DNA of 64,000 nucleotides. It comes from Oryza sativa Japonica Group (taxonomy: Eukaryota > Streptophyta > Magnoliopsida > Poales > Poaceae). The notes below the pieces were generated by a model. That model did not search any database and was not told where the DNA came from. It saw nothing but the letters and a program-made list of their open reading frames with translations. This document shows, piece by piece, positions 36,159 to 47,167 of this stretch (position 1 is the stretch's first letter; each line of letters starts with the position of its first letter). Both the position numbers and the translations under genes were made by a program. The DNA lies in the NCBI RefSeq assembly GCF_034140825.1, contig NC_089037.1, forward strand, positions 2,019,501 through 2,083,500, given 5' to 3'.

Positions 36159-36937
36159 TAAAGTATAAGCTCCTAGCTGATTGGTCACCAACTCACCATG
36201 CGCCCCTTACCTCCTGGAATCTGGATCATGGTTGGCACCAGTATGGATTAATTACACAGCAGGCAGGCAGCTGGTTTTTTGTTCGATCGATCGATCCATC
36301 ATCTCGACGGACAACACAACAATTCGTACCATCTGGCCGAGCTGTAGCTGTAGCAGTGTCGCTACAATACTCCTTGATGATCTGTCAGCTGTGGAACACA
36401 GCAACACGTTTCGTTAGACATAGTACTGTGCACTGTCACATTGTCTTCGTTAAGCTAGACCGTATGATCCGCCAAGTCAAGCTTTTTAGTACAGTGGTTG
36501 CGAAGATAACATCGCGTACTTGCGTAATCCAACAGAATAACCCACGTTTAATTATCATCGTCTCTGGTGTTTGAAGGGCACACGACGCGTACGTATCACA
36601 TCGGATAGCAGAGTACACATAAAAAATATTTGACAAATTTTCCCCCCTTTGTACGTTTAATTGTTCGGCAGGATCTGAACGCTGGCAACTCTTGACCCAC
36701 ACTGGATGGCAAAAGGCCATGGTTAAATCACATGGTCCCGAGAAAAACGGCCAGAATCATTTCCATCGTGTAATTATGATCGATGAGACGACGAGCCATT
36801 CATTGGTGGGATCATTGCCGTGCTGGCCTTGTGAAAAACATGCGGAAATTCACCACACTCAAAGCTTGGCAATGCTCAAATCTGCAAGGCTACTCCTCTC
36901 TGTCAATGTAATGTGTTGTAATGTGTTGTAGTATGGA
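36159..36937. other. Gene-free spacer
   Basis: No gene or resolved repeat seen. Confidence 0.4.
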
Positions 36938-37115
36938 GCAGGGGAGGATCTACAATAGAAGGGCCGGTGTCAGACGACACCGATGACTTTTAGCAAAATC
37001 TATAGTGAAATTGTTTATTCATATGTTATAACATTATGATCTAAGTATAATTAGCATACTATGACACTGACAGACATGTTATGACACCAATAAATCGATT
37101 TTCTGGATCCGCCAC
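36938..37115. mobile_element. Short MULE-like MITE (178 bp)
   Basis: Imperfect inverted ends (GGGAGGATCTAC left, GGCGGATCCAGA from the right in reverse complement) are flanked by the exact 9-base repeat TAGTATGGA at 36929-36937 and 37116-37124. The 9-base duplication suggests Mutator-type mobilisation, though the TIRs are short. Confidence 0.55.
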
Positions 37116-37124
37116 TAGTATGGA

Positions 37125-37596
37125 ATATAGTGTGGGTCAATTTTGCAAGGCAGTGCACGGGCATCAATTACCGCATCCGTCTCCGCTGGCATGCAGGTGC
37201 AGTATATACGCTCTTGCCACTTCAAATTGAATGGTTTTTTTTGGGTCAGATTTGAATCGATTTTGAGGGCATTCTCCATGTGGCTCATTGTTGATGACTT
37301 TCTGATTTGATGTTTCATTATAAACAGCTCATTAGGTCAACCTGTTAAGAAATGCCTAGCTGCTACTCCTAGACTCATGTGTTGCTGTTCTTTTTAGCGC
37401 AGAAGGTCAATTAGAGCAGCGAATTTTCATAGACCGAGACGATAATTGTTTGTTTGTTTGAGAAAAAGCCGCTAGCTAGGAACGACCCGGCGACCAAGAA
37501 ATTTCTTCGGTTCCTAGCCCTGACGGTAAACACCCCCCGAGTGGAGAGAGCAGAAAAGAAGAATTGAACATTATGAATTGACTTGCCACGTCGTTA
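37125..37596. other. Gene-free spacer
   Basis: AT-rich; nothing recognisable. Confidence 0.4.
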
Positions 37597-38068
37597 CTTC
37601 CTCCGTCCCTAAATATTTAACACTTTTTTAAAATATATTTTGATCGTTCGTCTTATTTAAAAAAAATTAAGTATTTATTACTCTATCCGTCCCAAAATAA
37701 GTGCAGTTTTAGCACTGTTCATGTCTAACGTTTGACCGTTTGTCTTATTTGAAAAAAAATATGATTAATATTTTTATTGCTATTATATGATAAAACATGA
37801 GTAGTACTTTATGTGTGACTAATTTTTTTTAATTTTTTTCATAAATTTTTCAAATAAGACGGACGGTCAAAACGCTAAACACGGATATCTATGGCTGCAC
37901 TTATTTTGGGACAGAGGCAGTAATTCTTTTCATATCATTTGATTCATTGTTAAATATACTTTTATATATACATATAGTTTTACATATTTTACAAAAGTTT
38001 TTGAATAAGACGAATGGTCAAACATATTTAAAAAAGTCAATGGCGTTAAATATTCAGGACAGAGGAAG
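37597..38068. mobile_element. Stowaway MITE interrupted by a second Stowaway
   Basis: Ends CTTCCTCCGTCCCTAAATATTTAA and (reverse complement) CTTCCTCTGTCCTGAATATTTAA with flanking TA. It is of the same family as the element at 22884-23119 (shared ATCATTTGATT...GTTTTTGAATAAGACGAATGGTC blocks). A second Stowaway sits inside. Confidence 0.8.
37681..37920. mobile_element. Stowaway MITE nested in the one above
   Basis: 240 bases with ends CTCTATCCGTCCCAAAATAAGTGCAG and (reverse complement) CTGCCTCTGTCCCAAAATAAGTGCAG, flanked by TA (37679-37680 and 37921-37922). The inverted ends match almost perfectly for 25 bases, so it is younger than its host element. Confidence 0.85.
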
Positions 38069-38111
38069 TATTCGTCGGCCACCTTATCCGTATAAACTAT
38101 CAACGGTGCTA

Positions 38112-38315
38112 CTCCCTCCACCCACTATTTGGCCATTCGTCTTATTCAAAAATTTTAGAATTATTATTTATTTATTTTTTGACTTATTTTATTATCCAAA
38201 GTACTTTAAGCACAACTTTTTATTTTTTATATTTGTATAAATTTTTTGAATAAGATGAGTGGTCAAACATTGCAAGCAAAAAGTCAAAATCTTTTATATT
38301 ATGGGACGGAGGGAG
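38112..38315. mobile_element. Stowaway MITE
   Basis: 204 bases, ends CTCCCTCCACCCACTATTTGG and (reverse complement) CTCCCTCCGTCCCATAATATAA, flanked by TA. A separate subfamily from the two neighbours; only 43 bases from the nested pair. Confidence 0.8.
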
Positions 38316-38629
38316 TATCGTTTAGCCCCTAGTTAATTATAAGCTGTCGACAAAAATAATGTGTAAAAGTTTTATACATTCCTTTTTAACGATTTAAAGA
38401 CCAACAGTAAAAAATAAGTTAATAAAATAATATCAATATCAAACTTTAAAGAGTAAATTTTTATAAACCTATAAATATTTTGATTAACTATCGCAAACTA
38501 CATATTAAAAGTTACATATCATGAAACTACATATTTAGCACTAAGTTTATCACGGAACTAGAAATGTAATTTAGTTATGAAATTATCAACAACGATACAT
38601 TTTAGAGTTTATATCAATAGTATATATAT
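38316..38629. other. AT-rich spacer
   Basis: Strongly AT-rich; ends in a TATATATAT run that served as target for the LTR that follows. No gene. Confidence 0.4.
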
Positions 38630-40139
38630 TGTATGTGATATGGGTCCAGGGTATCACGTCTAGAGGGAGGAGGCCGCCCTCAAACCCATGTGGCTCCCCG
38701 CGATGGGGGATCAAGCCCGGGGTGGAGCGGTGGCTACCCCCACCCAGCTAGAGGGAGGAGGCCGCCCTCAAACCCACGTGGCTCTCCCCGAGGGGGGGTC
38801 GAGTCCGGGGTGTTGTGGCGGCTGCCCCTTCCCAGTTTGAGGTCGGGCAGCCCCCAACCCACGTGGCTCCCCGCGAGGGGGGATCAAGCCCGGGATGGAG
38901 CGGTGGCTACCCCCTCCCAGCTAGAGGGAGGAGGCCGCCCTCAAACCCACGTGGCTCTCCCCGAGGGGGGTCGAGCCCGGGGTGTTGCGGCGGCTGCCCC
39001 CTCCCAGCTTGGAGTCGGGCCGCCCCCAAACCCACGTGGCTCCTCCCGAGGGGGGTCGAGCCCGAGGTGGCGCGGCGGCTACCCCCTCCCAGCTAGAGGG
39101 AGGAGGCCACCCTCAAACTCACGTGGCTCTCCCCGAGGGGGGTCGAGCCCGGGGTGTTGCGGCGGCTGCCCCCTCCCAGCTTGGGGATGGCCCCCCCCCC
39201 CCCAAACCCACCTGGCTCCCCCAGAGGGGGGTCGCCCGGGGTGGCGCGGCGGCTGCCCCCTCCAAGCTAGAAGGAGGAGACCGCCCTCGCTTGGGGTCGA
39301 GCTGCCCCGACCCCCTCCACGTATCAGCCCACGTGTACAGGGTTAGGTGGGCGCGTCTAACGCCCACCTAACTACATTTAAAGCAGTCTATGCAACCGCG
39401 ACATGCCACATTTAATGCGGCGTGCTGCTCATCTGACCGGTCTGTGACCGGTTGAATGACCGATGGGACGACTACTGTGTACCCCAGCCCTGTCAGTGTG
39501 TCAGGCGGCGAGCGGCGTGCTCCGTCCCGTCCCATCATAATGATGAGGGGCTTCACAGCCTCTTACCCTGGTCAGAGCTGGTCCAACCACTCTGAACTGA
39601 CCCGGGTTCCCGTTTTCTGGTGTGAACGAGAACCCGGAAGTCCTCATCCATTAAATGGCGAATGACAAGGGCGCCCTGCATGATTTGATGGGCCCCGCGC
39701 AGCAACCGACGTGCAGATAGCTTCTGGGCTAAGGCACAAGACATGTAATTAATATAGAGAATATTTTCCCTTCTCCCTAGGTAGCACTCGCAGCACATGT
39801 GGTATCCCCTTAGAGTATAAAAGGAGGACCATGCGTAGTGAGGGAGGGGGATCGGACTGAGAATCCCTGAGCCAAAGCTTGTCTAACCCTAGCTTGCATA
39901 CCAGGGATTCAGGGACTTTCTAAGCACAGAAGAATCATACACACAGGAGTAGGGTATTACGCTTCATAGCGGTCCGAACCTGTATAAATATCTTTTGTCT
40001 CATCGTCTTGGAGGAGCCTCCAAGATCAAGATCACACATAGTTTCGCTCACCAAATCATCGAATCTCACCCGCTGCCCCCGGCCGAACTCTCAAAGAGGG
40101 GCCTCACAGCCTCCCGCTAGAGAGGGTCACCCCTCGACA
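38630..40139 (+). mobile_element. Solo LTR related to the 23-kb element, with expanded GC-rich tandem repeats
   Basis: Starts TGTATGTGATATGGG and ends CTCGACA, matching in order the landmarks of the LTR at 23137 (GATATGGG start, GC-rich repeats, TTTAATGCGG, TATAAAA at 39816, GTATTACGCTTC, CCCCCGGCCGAACTC near the end). Its GC-rich part (about 38655-39300) has some seven to eight units of 70-90 bases, against three in the other element. A (CA)n run (40136-40154) follows the end and then TATATA, so TATAT may be the target duplication. No internal region, so it is a solo LTR; the proline-rich open frames across the repeats are not genes. Confidence 0.7.
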
Positions 40140-40164
40140 CACACACACACACACATATATATAA
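40136..40164. repeat. (CA)n(TA)n microsatellite
   Basis: CA repeats directly continuing from the terminal CACA of the solo LTR, then TA repeats from the target site. Confidence 0.8.
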
Positions 40165-41622
40165 AGGTTACATAAGTTGTAGTTTTGTGACACACGTTCT
40201 CAAATATTTAGTTTTGTGATAGATTGATTAAAATACATGGAGTTTTATAAAATTTACTTAAATTTAAATCCTAAACTTTAAATTTTAGTAAGCTGAAAAG
40301 AAAACGATGCATGATGAGTTAGATAAAACAACCGTAATTATACGTGGTTACACTTGTTAGAGGTTACGGCAACGACGCAACTAAACAGTACTACTAGGAG
40401 TAATCTTGAGGAGAGCACGTGAGCAAAATCAGTATTCGACGAATCGGAGACGACAAGATCAAGATGGCTACCAGTAACAGGTAGCGATCGACAGGCACAT
40501 ACAGCCTGTCGAAAAACCATAGCTATACTTATTTTGGGACGGAGGGAATATTAAACTTGCTCTCAATCTCTCGTCCCAACTCCCAACTAATGATTGGCTC
40601 TGCGACGTCCTCACGTCCAGCCTTGCATCGCTCGGATCGCCACTCGATTCGCTCTTCCTGAACCGCCAAACACCGGAGAGCAATGCGTACACCCCCGATT
40701 CGTGAATCGATCCGTATCCAGCAACGGAAGAAACAGGCAGGCGTGGTGGGGAGGGGATAGTACGGGTGAAACCCCAACCTGTGCTGCAGCCGCGTTGCGT
40801 GGATCGGGCAAGGCTAGGCTGTAGCATCATGTGGGGGATGGATCGCACGAGTTGACCAGTCGGCTCGGCTCGGATGCACTGGATCTAGTAGCAGCGAACA
40901 GCGACGCGCACCGGCAACGCGAACGCAAACGCGAAACCCACGGCATCGCGGGCTGGTGTACGTGCACCGGTGCGGTGTTGCGGGGGTGGGGGCGGAGGCG
41001 TTGGTGGTGGTGGTGGAGGAGGAGGAGGACCACGTCCGTGGCGTTTTGCCGTGACCTAATCTGGTCGCTCTCGCGCATCAAATCGCACTGCAATTTGACC
41101 CCCACGAGACCGGCACCCGAGCTGTACGTGGGGAGGGAGGGGAGCTAAGCCGGGGGGAGTGCAAGCGCAACCCAATCCAATCCTGCTGCTGCGCGCAGCG
41201 GATTTGGTATGGTTTGGTTTTGGTTTCGTTCGGTTCTCTCTTCTTGACGCCCTAACTTTTCGCCGTGCCGTCGATACCTACCTCTCCGATCTCGATCTAT
41301 CGGTCCAACCGGAGATCGTTGTTGGGTTCTCAATTTGACTGTTTGCGACTTCATCTTGCTGACATGATGCAGCAGCAGCTGATCAACTATGACGCATGCT
41401 GATCAAGAATTAATTCAAAGATCAACTATTTCGTTAATATGGGAACGGTAAGGTAAGACTTTCTTTTTCTACTATTATTGAATCTTTCTCCAAGATGACT
41501 AAACTTTTGATAAGGTTTACTATCATAACAGACACATGTTTCCCATATCAACACCTTTATTTCATATTTGGGTATTTTGGTAATACACAAACACCGCAAT
41601 TTCCAATTCTATGCTATTGTTA
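40165..41622. other. Gene-free stretch including a GC-rich island at 40560-41190
   Basis: A Stowaway right end (ACTTATTTTGGGACGGAGGGA, about 40528-40548) remains without its partner. It is followed by about 630 bases of GC-rich DNA containing GGT/GGA repeats (about 41005-41030). No ATG-led frame resembles a protein. The island could be an unannotated promoter or first exon; I see no splice-linked coding exon downstream. Confidence 0.4.
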
Positions 41623-41842
41623 CTTCCTCCGTTCCAAATTGTAGCTATTTCATGATCATAAAATAGAGCTATTTTTTCATTCACTTCTCCTCTTAGCCAA
41701 TCACAATTATTCTCCATTTAATTACCTAACTTATTTACTTTTCTCAACCAATCACTGTAAACATTTCTACAATCATTTTTATCAATTTTTTTTAAATACC
41801 CATACTCATATAGAAAATGTCTATATTTTAGGATAGAGGTAG
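41623..41842. mobile_element. Stowaway MITE
   Basis: 220 bases with ends CTTCCTCCGTTCCAAATTGTAG and (reverse complement) CTACCTCTATCCTAAAATATAG, flanked by TA. Confidence 0.75.
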
Positions 41843-41918
41843 TACCAAATTTCGGTTGCGTAAGAGAATCAAGTGAAATCCAAAAAATACAGAACTTAAG
41901 GAACCACATGCAAACATA

Positions 41919-42058
41919 GGTTGTGTTTAGTTCAGCGCAAAATTTAGATTTTGGTTGAAATTGGAGATGATGTGACTGAAAAGTTGTGTGTGTATGACAG
42001 GTTGATGTGATGAAAAAGAACTGAAGTTTGGATCCGAACTTTGGATCTAAACACAGCC
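41919..42058. mobile_element. Tourist-like MITE (TTTAGTT-terminus family)
   Basis: 140 bases, ends GGTTGTGTTTAGTTC / GGATCTAAACACAGCC, flanked by ATA on both sides (41916-41918 and 42059-42061). Confidence 0.7.
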
Positions 42059-42333
42059 ATAGCTTGAAATGATTGAAAAGCTCCATGATCAAGATCTACC
42101 GTGTTTGTGACGTGCTTGCTGTTTTCTGAAATAATAGTGCGTACTACTATTTTTCTTCTACAAACATCATCATTCCATCTTAAAAAGGACTTGTTCAGGC
42201 AGAAGGCTATGCGCCACGTCTCAGATCTCGCTATGCTTCTAGAATCAGATATGCCAATTTTACTCCTCACTTCGCTTAACATTTTAAACGACTTCTAAAT
42301 TTTAGCGGGCTATAATTGGACAAAAGAAATATA

Positions 42334-42479
42334 GGCCCTGTTTAGATTCTAGCTTTTTTTCTTCAAACATTCAACTTTTCCGTTACATCGATTTTTCCTA
42401 CACTTAAACTTCTAACTTTTTCATCATATCGTTCTAATTTCTTCAAACTTTTAATTTTAACGTGGAACTAAACACAACC
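42334..42479. mobile_element. Tourist-like MITE (TTTAGTT-terminus family)
   Basis: 146 bases, ends GGCCCTGTTTAGATTC / GGAACTAAACACAACC, flanked by ATA (42331-42333 and 42480-42482). It lies 275 bases from the previous copy and in the opposite orientation. Confidence 0.7.
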
Positions 42480-42482
42480 ATA

Positions 42483-43950
42483 GTTCATGGACGAAGAAAA
42501 GACTGAAATATGGCCGTACATATGGGCCATTTCGACTTGAATTTGTTACCCTACATATGGCCGTACTCCCATTTTGGTTCCATGAACACACTGAAATAAT
42601 GAGTATGGTCTAGCTAATCATTACGTACAAACAAAACCTTAGCAACTGACAAAGGGAGAGGTTAGGGTTGGCTCTCAAATCTCAACAGATCACACAACCT
42701 GTGTGAACGTAGAACACTCTGTTTGGAAATAGATTTGCTTGTTTTTAGCTATTTTTCTACAGCTCTTAAACGCAAATAGCATCAAAAGAAAACGAGATAT
42801 GGACCGCACAACCCAGTCCGACCCATCTCAGTTAGGCCCCATTCCTTTTCTTCTACAGATTATATGCATTATTATGGACACACTTCTCAAGTTCATTTTT
42901 TTTAAAAAAAACTTTCTATATATAAATTGTTTAGAATATCTTTAAAATAACATTTCGGCTTTAAATAGTTAATCATTCGTTTACACCCTTAAATATTATC
43001 ACAAAATCAGATAATTCATTATCCATTCAGCCCTTTTAAATTGAACTTTAGTCCCCAAAACATATATTCGCTTGTGCCAGAATGTAATGTTGTTTGGCCT
43101 CTCTACGATTTCATCATTGTCAGCAGTAGAGTCATCTCCTCAAATGGCTGCTCAGGCTCCATCGTTGTGTACTGCTTGCTGGCTGTCGTGAATGTTTGGA
43201 TCAAAGGTATCGGTCATCTAAAAACGTTATTAGTTGTCTATGCTCTACGGCGTCTCTGGCTCATCATTGATCATCGTGCAATTCAAAAACTAGTTAAATT
43301 CCTCACACAAATATCTAAAGTGAAGCTTACACTCTTTAACTTTCTCTCCATATGTCCTTTATAGATTGATTTGATAATTTCCTTGAGAGTAACACATGGG
43401 CTCTTTAATTCACATGTTTTAACAGTACAATATAGATATTATGATTGTTAACCAAAATTCAGTTATATTCTTATATACAAGAACTAGTCCTTGATGTTGA
43501 TGTTTAAATGGTAGTACAATACATGACAATTCTTGAGATAATAGTCATATTTATGATAAATAGGAATTTTAGTCCTTTAACTTTTTAAACAGACGCAAGA
43601 AAGTTTCACAGGTACTGATGAGTGATGAACGCACAAACGGTATTTGACTTTTTTGTCCATATAAAAACAATATATTTATCGCTTTTGAATTGGTATAAAA
43701 CGTCTTCTCATCATCCAGTGCTAATTTTTCCTGGTGATATTCTTGGTTGTACTTGTACATAAAAGAGATGTCCCGAAGAATAATATGACGAGGGAAAATA
43801 AAAGCTGATCAATATTCCAGGGGAAGACTAATGGCAACAAAAAAGAGTAAAGTAAAGTGTAGTGTTATGCAAATGCAAATCAACATAAAATAGATGGGTC
43901 ATTATCGAAAACTAAGAAGACCATTTTATACGCAAGCGAAATGAGGCCAT
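42483..43950. other. Upstream spacer of the PP2C gene
   Basis: AT-rich DNA with no supportable gene. Distal PP2C control sequences may lie here. Confidence 0.4.
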
Positions 43951-43957
43951 TATAAAA
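43951..43957 (+). promoter_or_regulatory. TATA box of the PP2C gene
   Basis: TATAAAA about 30 bases before a plausible start of a long leader near 43980. The leader would include the (GA)n tract and one intron (44495-44769). Confidence 0.5.
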
Positions 43958-44170
43958 GGTGCTTTCCTTTGCTTAGGTGAGTGAAGGGGATACTACTGAT
44001 TAACCCTACACCGGCCACCACCAGTCACACAACACAACAATTTAGGATTGGTAGAGCCCATCTCTGAGCCCTGCCTTGCTGGCCCTGAGCTCTCTCTTGC
44101 TGCTTCTTTTAATGGGTTTTTTGTCTCCTTGGATTTGTGCTTGTGCTCACCTGGGCGTGGAGTTCTCTGC

Positions 44171-44228
<58 letters not shown>

Positions 44229-44236
44229 ACCTCTGA
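44171..44236 (+). other. Upstream reading frame in PP2C leader encoding an Arg-Glu repeat
   Basis: An ATG directly precedes the (GA)n tract, so the frame reads M followed by alternating R and E and ends GHL-stop: 21 residues. The tract length controls its length and frame. Confidence 0.5.
44174..44225. repeat. (GA)n microsatellite in PP2C leader
   Basis: About 26 uninterrupted GA units; GA tracts in plant leaders are targets of BBR/BPC factors. Confidence 0.9.
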
Positions 44237-44830
44237 GCTGTTTCTTCAACAAGTCTTCAAGATTTGGCAGAGCTACTGAGAGAGAGCAAAGGAGAGGAGG
44301 GCTATAGGGAAAAAAGTATTTTTTTTTTGGGGGTACAAATTTCTTGCTTGATTCTCTTCGATCCCGGAGAGCAGCCACCAGTTGAGGCACAATCCTTGCT
44401 GTTCGTGTGCCTGGGTTTGATAGCTGTCCAGATCTGCGGCACTTGCCCGATAGATTCCAAGAATCCGAGCACAAACTCTCGTTTGCTGCGAAAAGGTGAG
44501 ACCTTTTTTTTTTCCTTCCCTTCCTTCCTCATCCACCATTGCCAAATTGCAAAGCTAAAATTAAACCCTGCACATGTCTTGCTTTCCCTTAATCCGATCA
44601 GTGGCTTCGATTGCCCTTGCATGATCTAATTCTCGGATGATGCCGCGTGATACGAGTTATTGGGATGAAGTGCGGATTCTTGATCCCTACTACCTGTTAT
44701 CCCAAGTTCGTGTGCTCAAGTTGATCTAACTCTTATTGATTGTTTTTTTTTTTTGGCTCTGAATTGCAGATAGTAGGTGGAATAAGTTGAGCAATACGGT
44801 GGAGATAAGAGAGATAGCTTGTGTCTCGTG

Positions 44831-44994
44831 ATGCCATCAAGAAACTGCGTGGAGGAGGAGGAGAGTGTGAGATGAAGGATGCTGGCCGCGGTGATGGACT
44901 ACTTCAGGTCCTGCTGGGGCCCGCGATCTCCGGCCGGTCACCGGGTCAGGGGCTCCGACGTCGCCGGCCGGCAAGACGGGCTCCTGTGGTATAA
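44831..44994 (+). other. Two further upstream frames at the PP2C start
   Basis: Frame one, 44831-44875, encodes 14 residues (MPSRNCVEEEESVR) and stops three bases before the main ATG at 44879. Frame two starts at 44872 within an ATGA overlap of that stop and runs out of phase into the coding region to 44994. Both should reduce or redirect initiation at the main ATG. Confidence 0.5.
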
Positions 44995-47167
44995 GGACGC
45001 CGGCCAGCTGGTCACCGGGGAGTTCTCCATGGCTGTGGTTCAGGCCAACAACCTGCTGGAGGACCAGAGCCAGGTGGAGTCCGGCGCGCTCTCCATGGCC
45101 GAGCCCGGCCCTCAGGGCACCTTCATCGGCGTCTATGATGGCCACGGCGGCCCGGAGACGGCGCGGTTCATCAATGACCACATGTTCCACCATCTCAGGA
45201 GTAAGGCTCCTATGTTATACTTCCTTCCCTTTGAAGTTTTTGGAATTTGGAGGCACTGATGATGATGCAATTATAAAATATACTACCTTTTGCTTGTTAC
45301 TTTGATCATATGTTACCTTTTCTTTTATGAAAATGAGTATGATGATGCTAGTATTTTTTTTTAGCTCGAAGAGGTATGAAGATGCTAGTGCCTGGTACTC
45401 ATTGCTTGCAGAAGAAAATTGATTAGATGCTCAGTAGATTTGCTTTGTATACTTGCATTATTATCAAGTCTTTGTTATCTGCCTCAGTTTATGACAAATT
45501 ATTTCCTTTTCAGGATTTGCAACTGAGCACAAGTGCATGTCAACCGATGTGATTCGGAAAGCTTTCCAAGCAACTGAGGAGGGCTTCCTTTCTCTAGTCA
45601 GTAAGCAATGGTCCTTGAAGCCTCAGATTGCAGCAGTAGGATCTTGCTGCCTAGTTGGTGTTATTTGCTCAGGGACTCTCTATGTTGCGAACCTTGGAGA
45701 TTCGCGTGCTGTTCTTGGGAGATTTGTCAAGTCCACTGGGGAAGTTGTGGCAACGCAGCTATCATCAGAACACAACGCGTGCTATGAGGAAGTTAGACAA
45801 GAATTGCAGGCATCACATCCTGATGATCCACAAATTGTTGTCCTAAAACACAATGTTTGGCGTGTCAAGGGCCTCATCCAGGTAACCAAACTTCTTTGCT
45901 GTGAGTCTGTGAGAGACAGAAAGATCAATTTGCTAATTTGCCACTCTAGAATCTACAATTTGGATAATTAATTTGTTTGAAAGTTTGCACACTTTTGACA
46001 TCATCTGTTGCTCTCACCATAATTCCACTTTTCTCATTGTAGGGTATAGGCAAATACTTTTATATTTGCATTATTTCTCATATGTTAGGTATTAGGTAAG
46101 CCCCCTCACACATATAAAGTTATCTGCACCCATTACAGTTGCGTCATCAGAATGTAACATGCTTCCTACAGCACAAAAAAAAGTTATAAATGTAAAAGTT
46201 AAGATATAACTTGGTGGGGATTAGTGATTACTGATATATTGTTGTCCTTCCATACAACCATACGAGCTTAATTTTATGCTTTACGCTTAAGTAAAAGAAA
46301 AGTCGATGCATTCTGCAGGAATACATGCCCCTCTTTATTTATTTTTTTTGTCATATCCGATTGGTTTACACACACAATTCAATTTATGAACTTGTAAATA
46401 TTATTTACACACACAGCAGGATACTCTCCTACTGTTTTCTATAAAAAAAGAATTTATGAGCAAAGATGAATTCTGCAGATCTCAAGATCTATTGGCGATG
46501 TATATCTAAAAAGACCAGAATATAACAGAGAACCTCTTCACAGCAAGTTTCGACTTCGGGAAACCTTCAAAAGGCCGATTCTTAGTTCTGAACCTGCAAT
46601 TGCTGTACACCAAATACAACCAAATGATCATTTTGTTATATTTGCTTCTGATGGTCTATGGGAGCACCTCAGTAATCAGGAAGCAGTTGACCTTGTCCAA
46701 AATAATCCTCGTAATGTATGTTCTCCTTCACATCATTATACTCTCTAGTGCAGTGCATCTTAGTTAATTAAACATAACTTGAGCTGTGTGCCATTTCTAT
46801 ACTGCTGTTTGTTGTCAAACTGCATGCCAATTTTCAGAATGACTTGTTATTTCCTTTTTTTCCTTTAAAAAACATGGATTTTCCTTTTCACCAGGGGATT
46901 GCTCGAAGACTAGTTAAAGTCGCAATGCAAGAAGCAGCCAAGAAGAGGGAGATGAGATACTCAGACCTCAAGAAAATTGATCGTGGCGTGAGGCGTCATT
47001 TCCACGACGATATAACCGTCATTGTGGTGTTTCTTGATTCGAATGCCATAAGCAAAGCAAACTGGAGCCGAGGTCCTTCTGTTTCCCTGAGAGGGGGTGG
47101 TGTCACCCTCCCTGCAAATTCCCTTGCGCCTTTCTCAACTCCCACGGTGTTAAGCAGCACCTATTGA
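44879..47167 (+). CDS. Protein phosphatase 2C, clade D
   Basis: Coding exons 44879-45200, 45514-45881, 46479-46715 and 46895-47167 give 399 residues; all introns are GT-AG and phases agree. A leader intron lies at about 44495-44769. It is a Mg/Mn-dependent Ser/Thr phosphatase: metal-binding motifs [10 protein letters not shown] (exon 1), LGDSRAV (exon 2), SDGLWEH (exon 3) and HDDITVIVV (exon 4) are all present. The N terminus [13 protein letters not shown] and the insert [12 protein letters not shown] mark the plant D clade, whose members dephosphorylate plasma-membrane H+-ATPase and are inhibited by SAUR proteins in acid growth. I recall the rice protein as PP2C28 but do not assign the symbol. 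Three upstream frames in the leader suggest translational control. The main ATG is chosen because it yields the family N terminus. Confidence 0.93.

Noticed and set aside
38655-39300. CRISPR-like array
   Set aside because: Repeats are contiguous, without unique spacers, inside a plant LTR.
38690-39371. Proline/glycine-rich frames up to 218 codons
   Set aside because: Pure translation of the LTR tandem repeat; not a secreted proline-rich protein.
40831-41148. A frame with a run of Trp and Arg (RRRWWWWWRRRR)
   Set aside because: Comes from a GGT/GGA microsatellite and has no ATG start.
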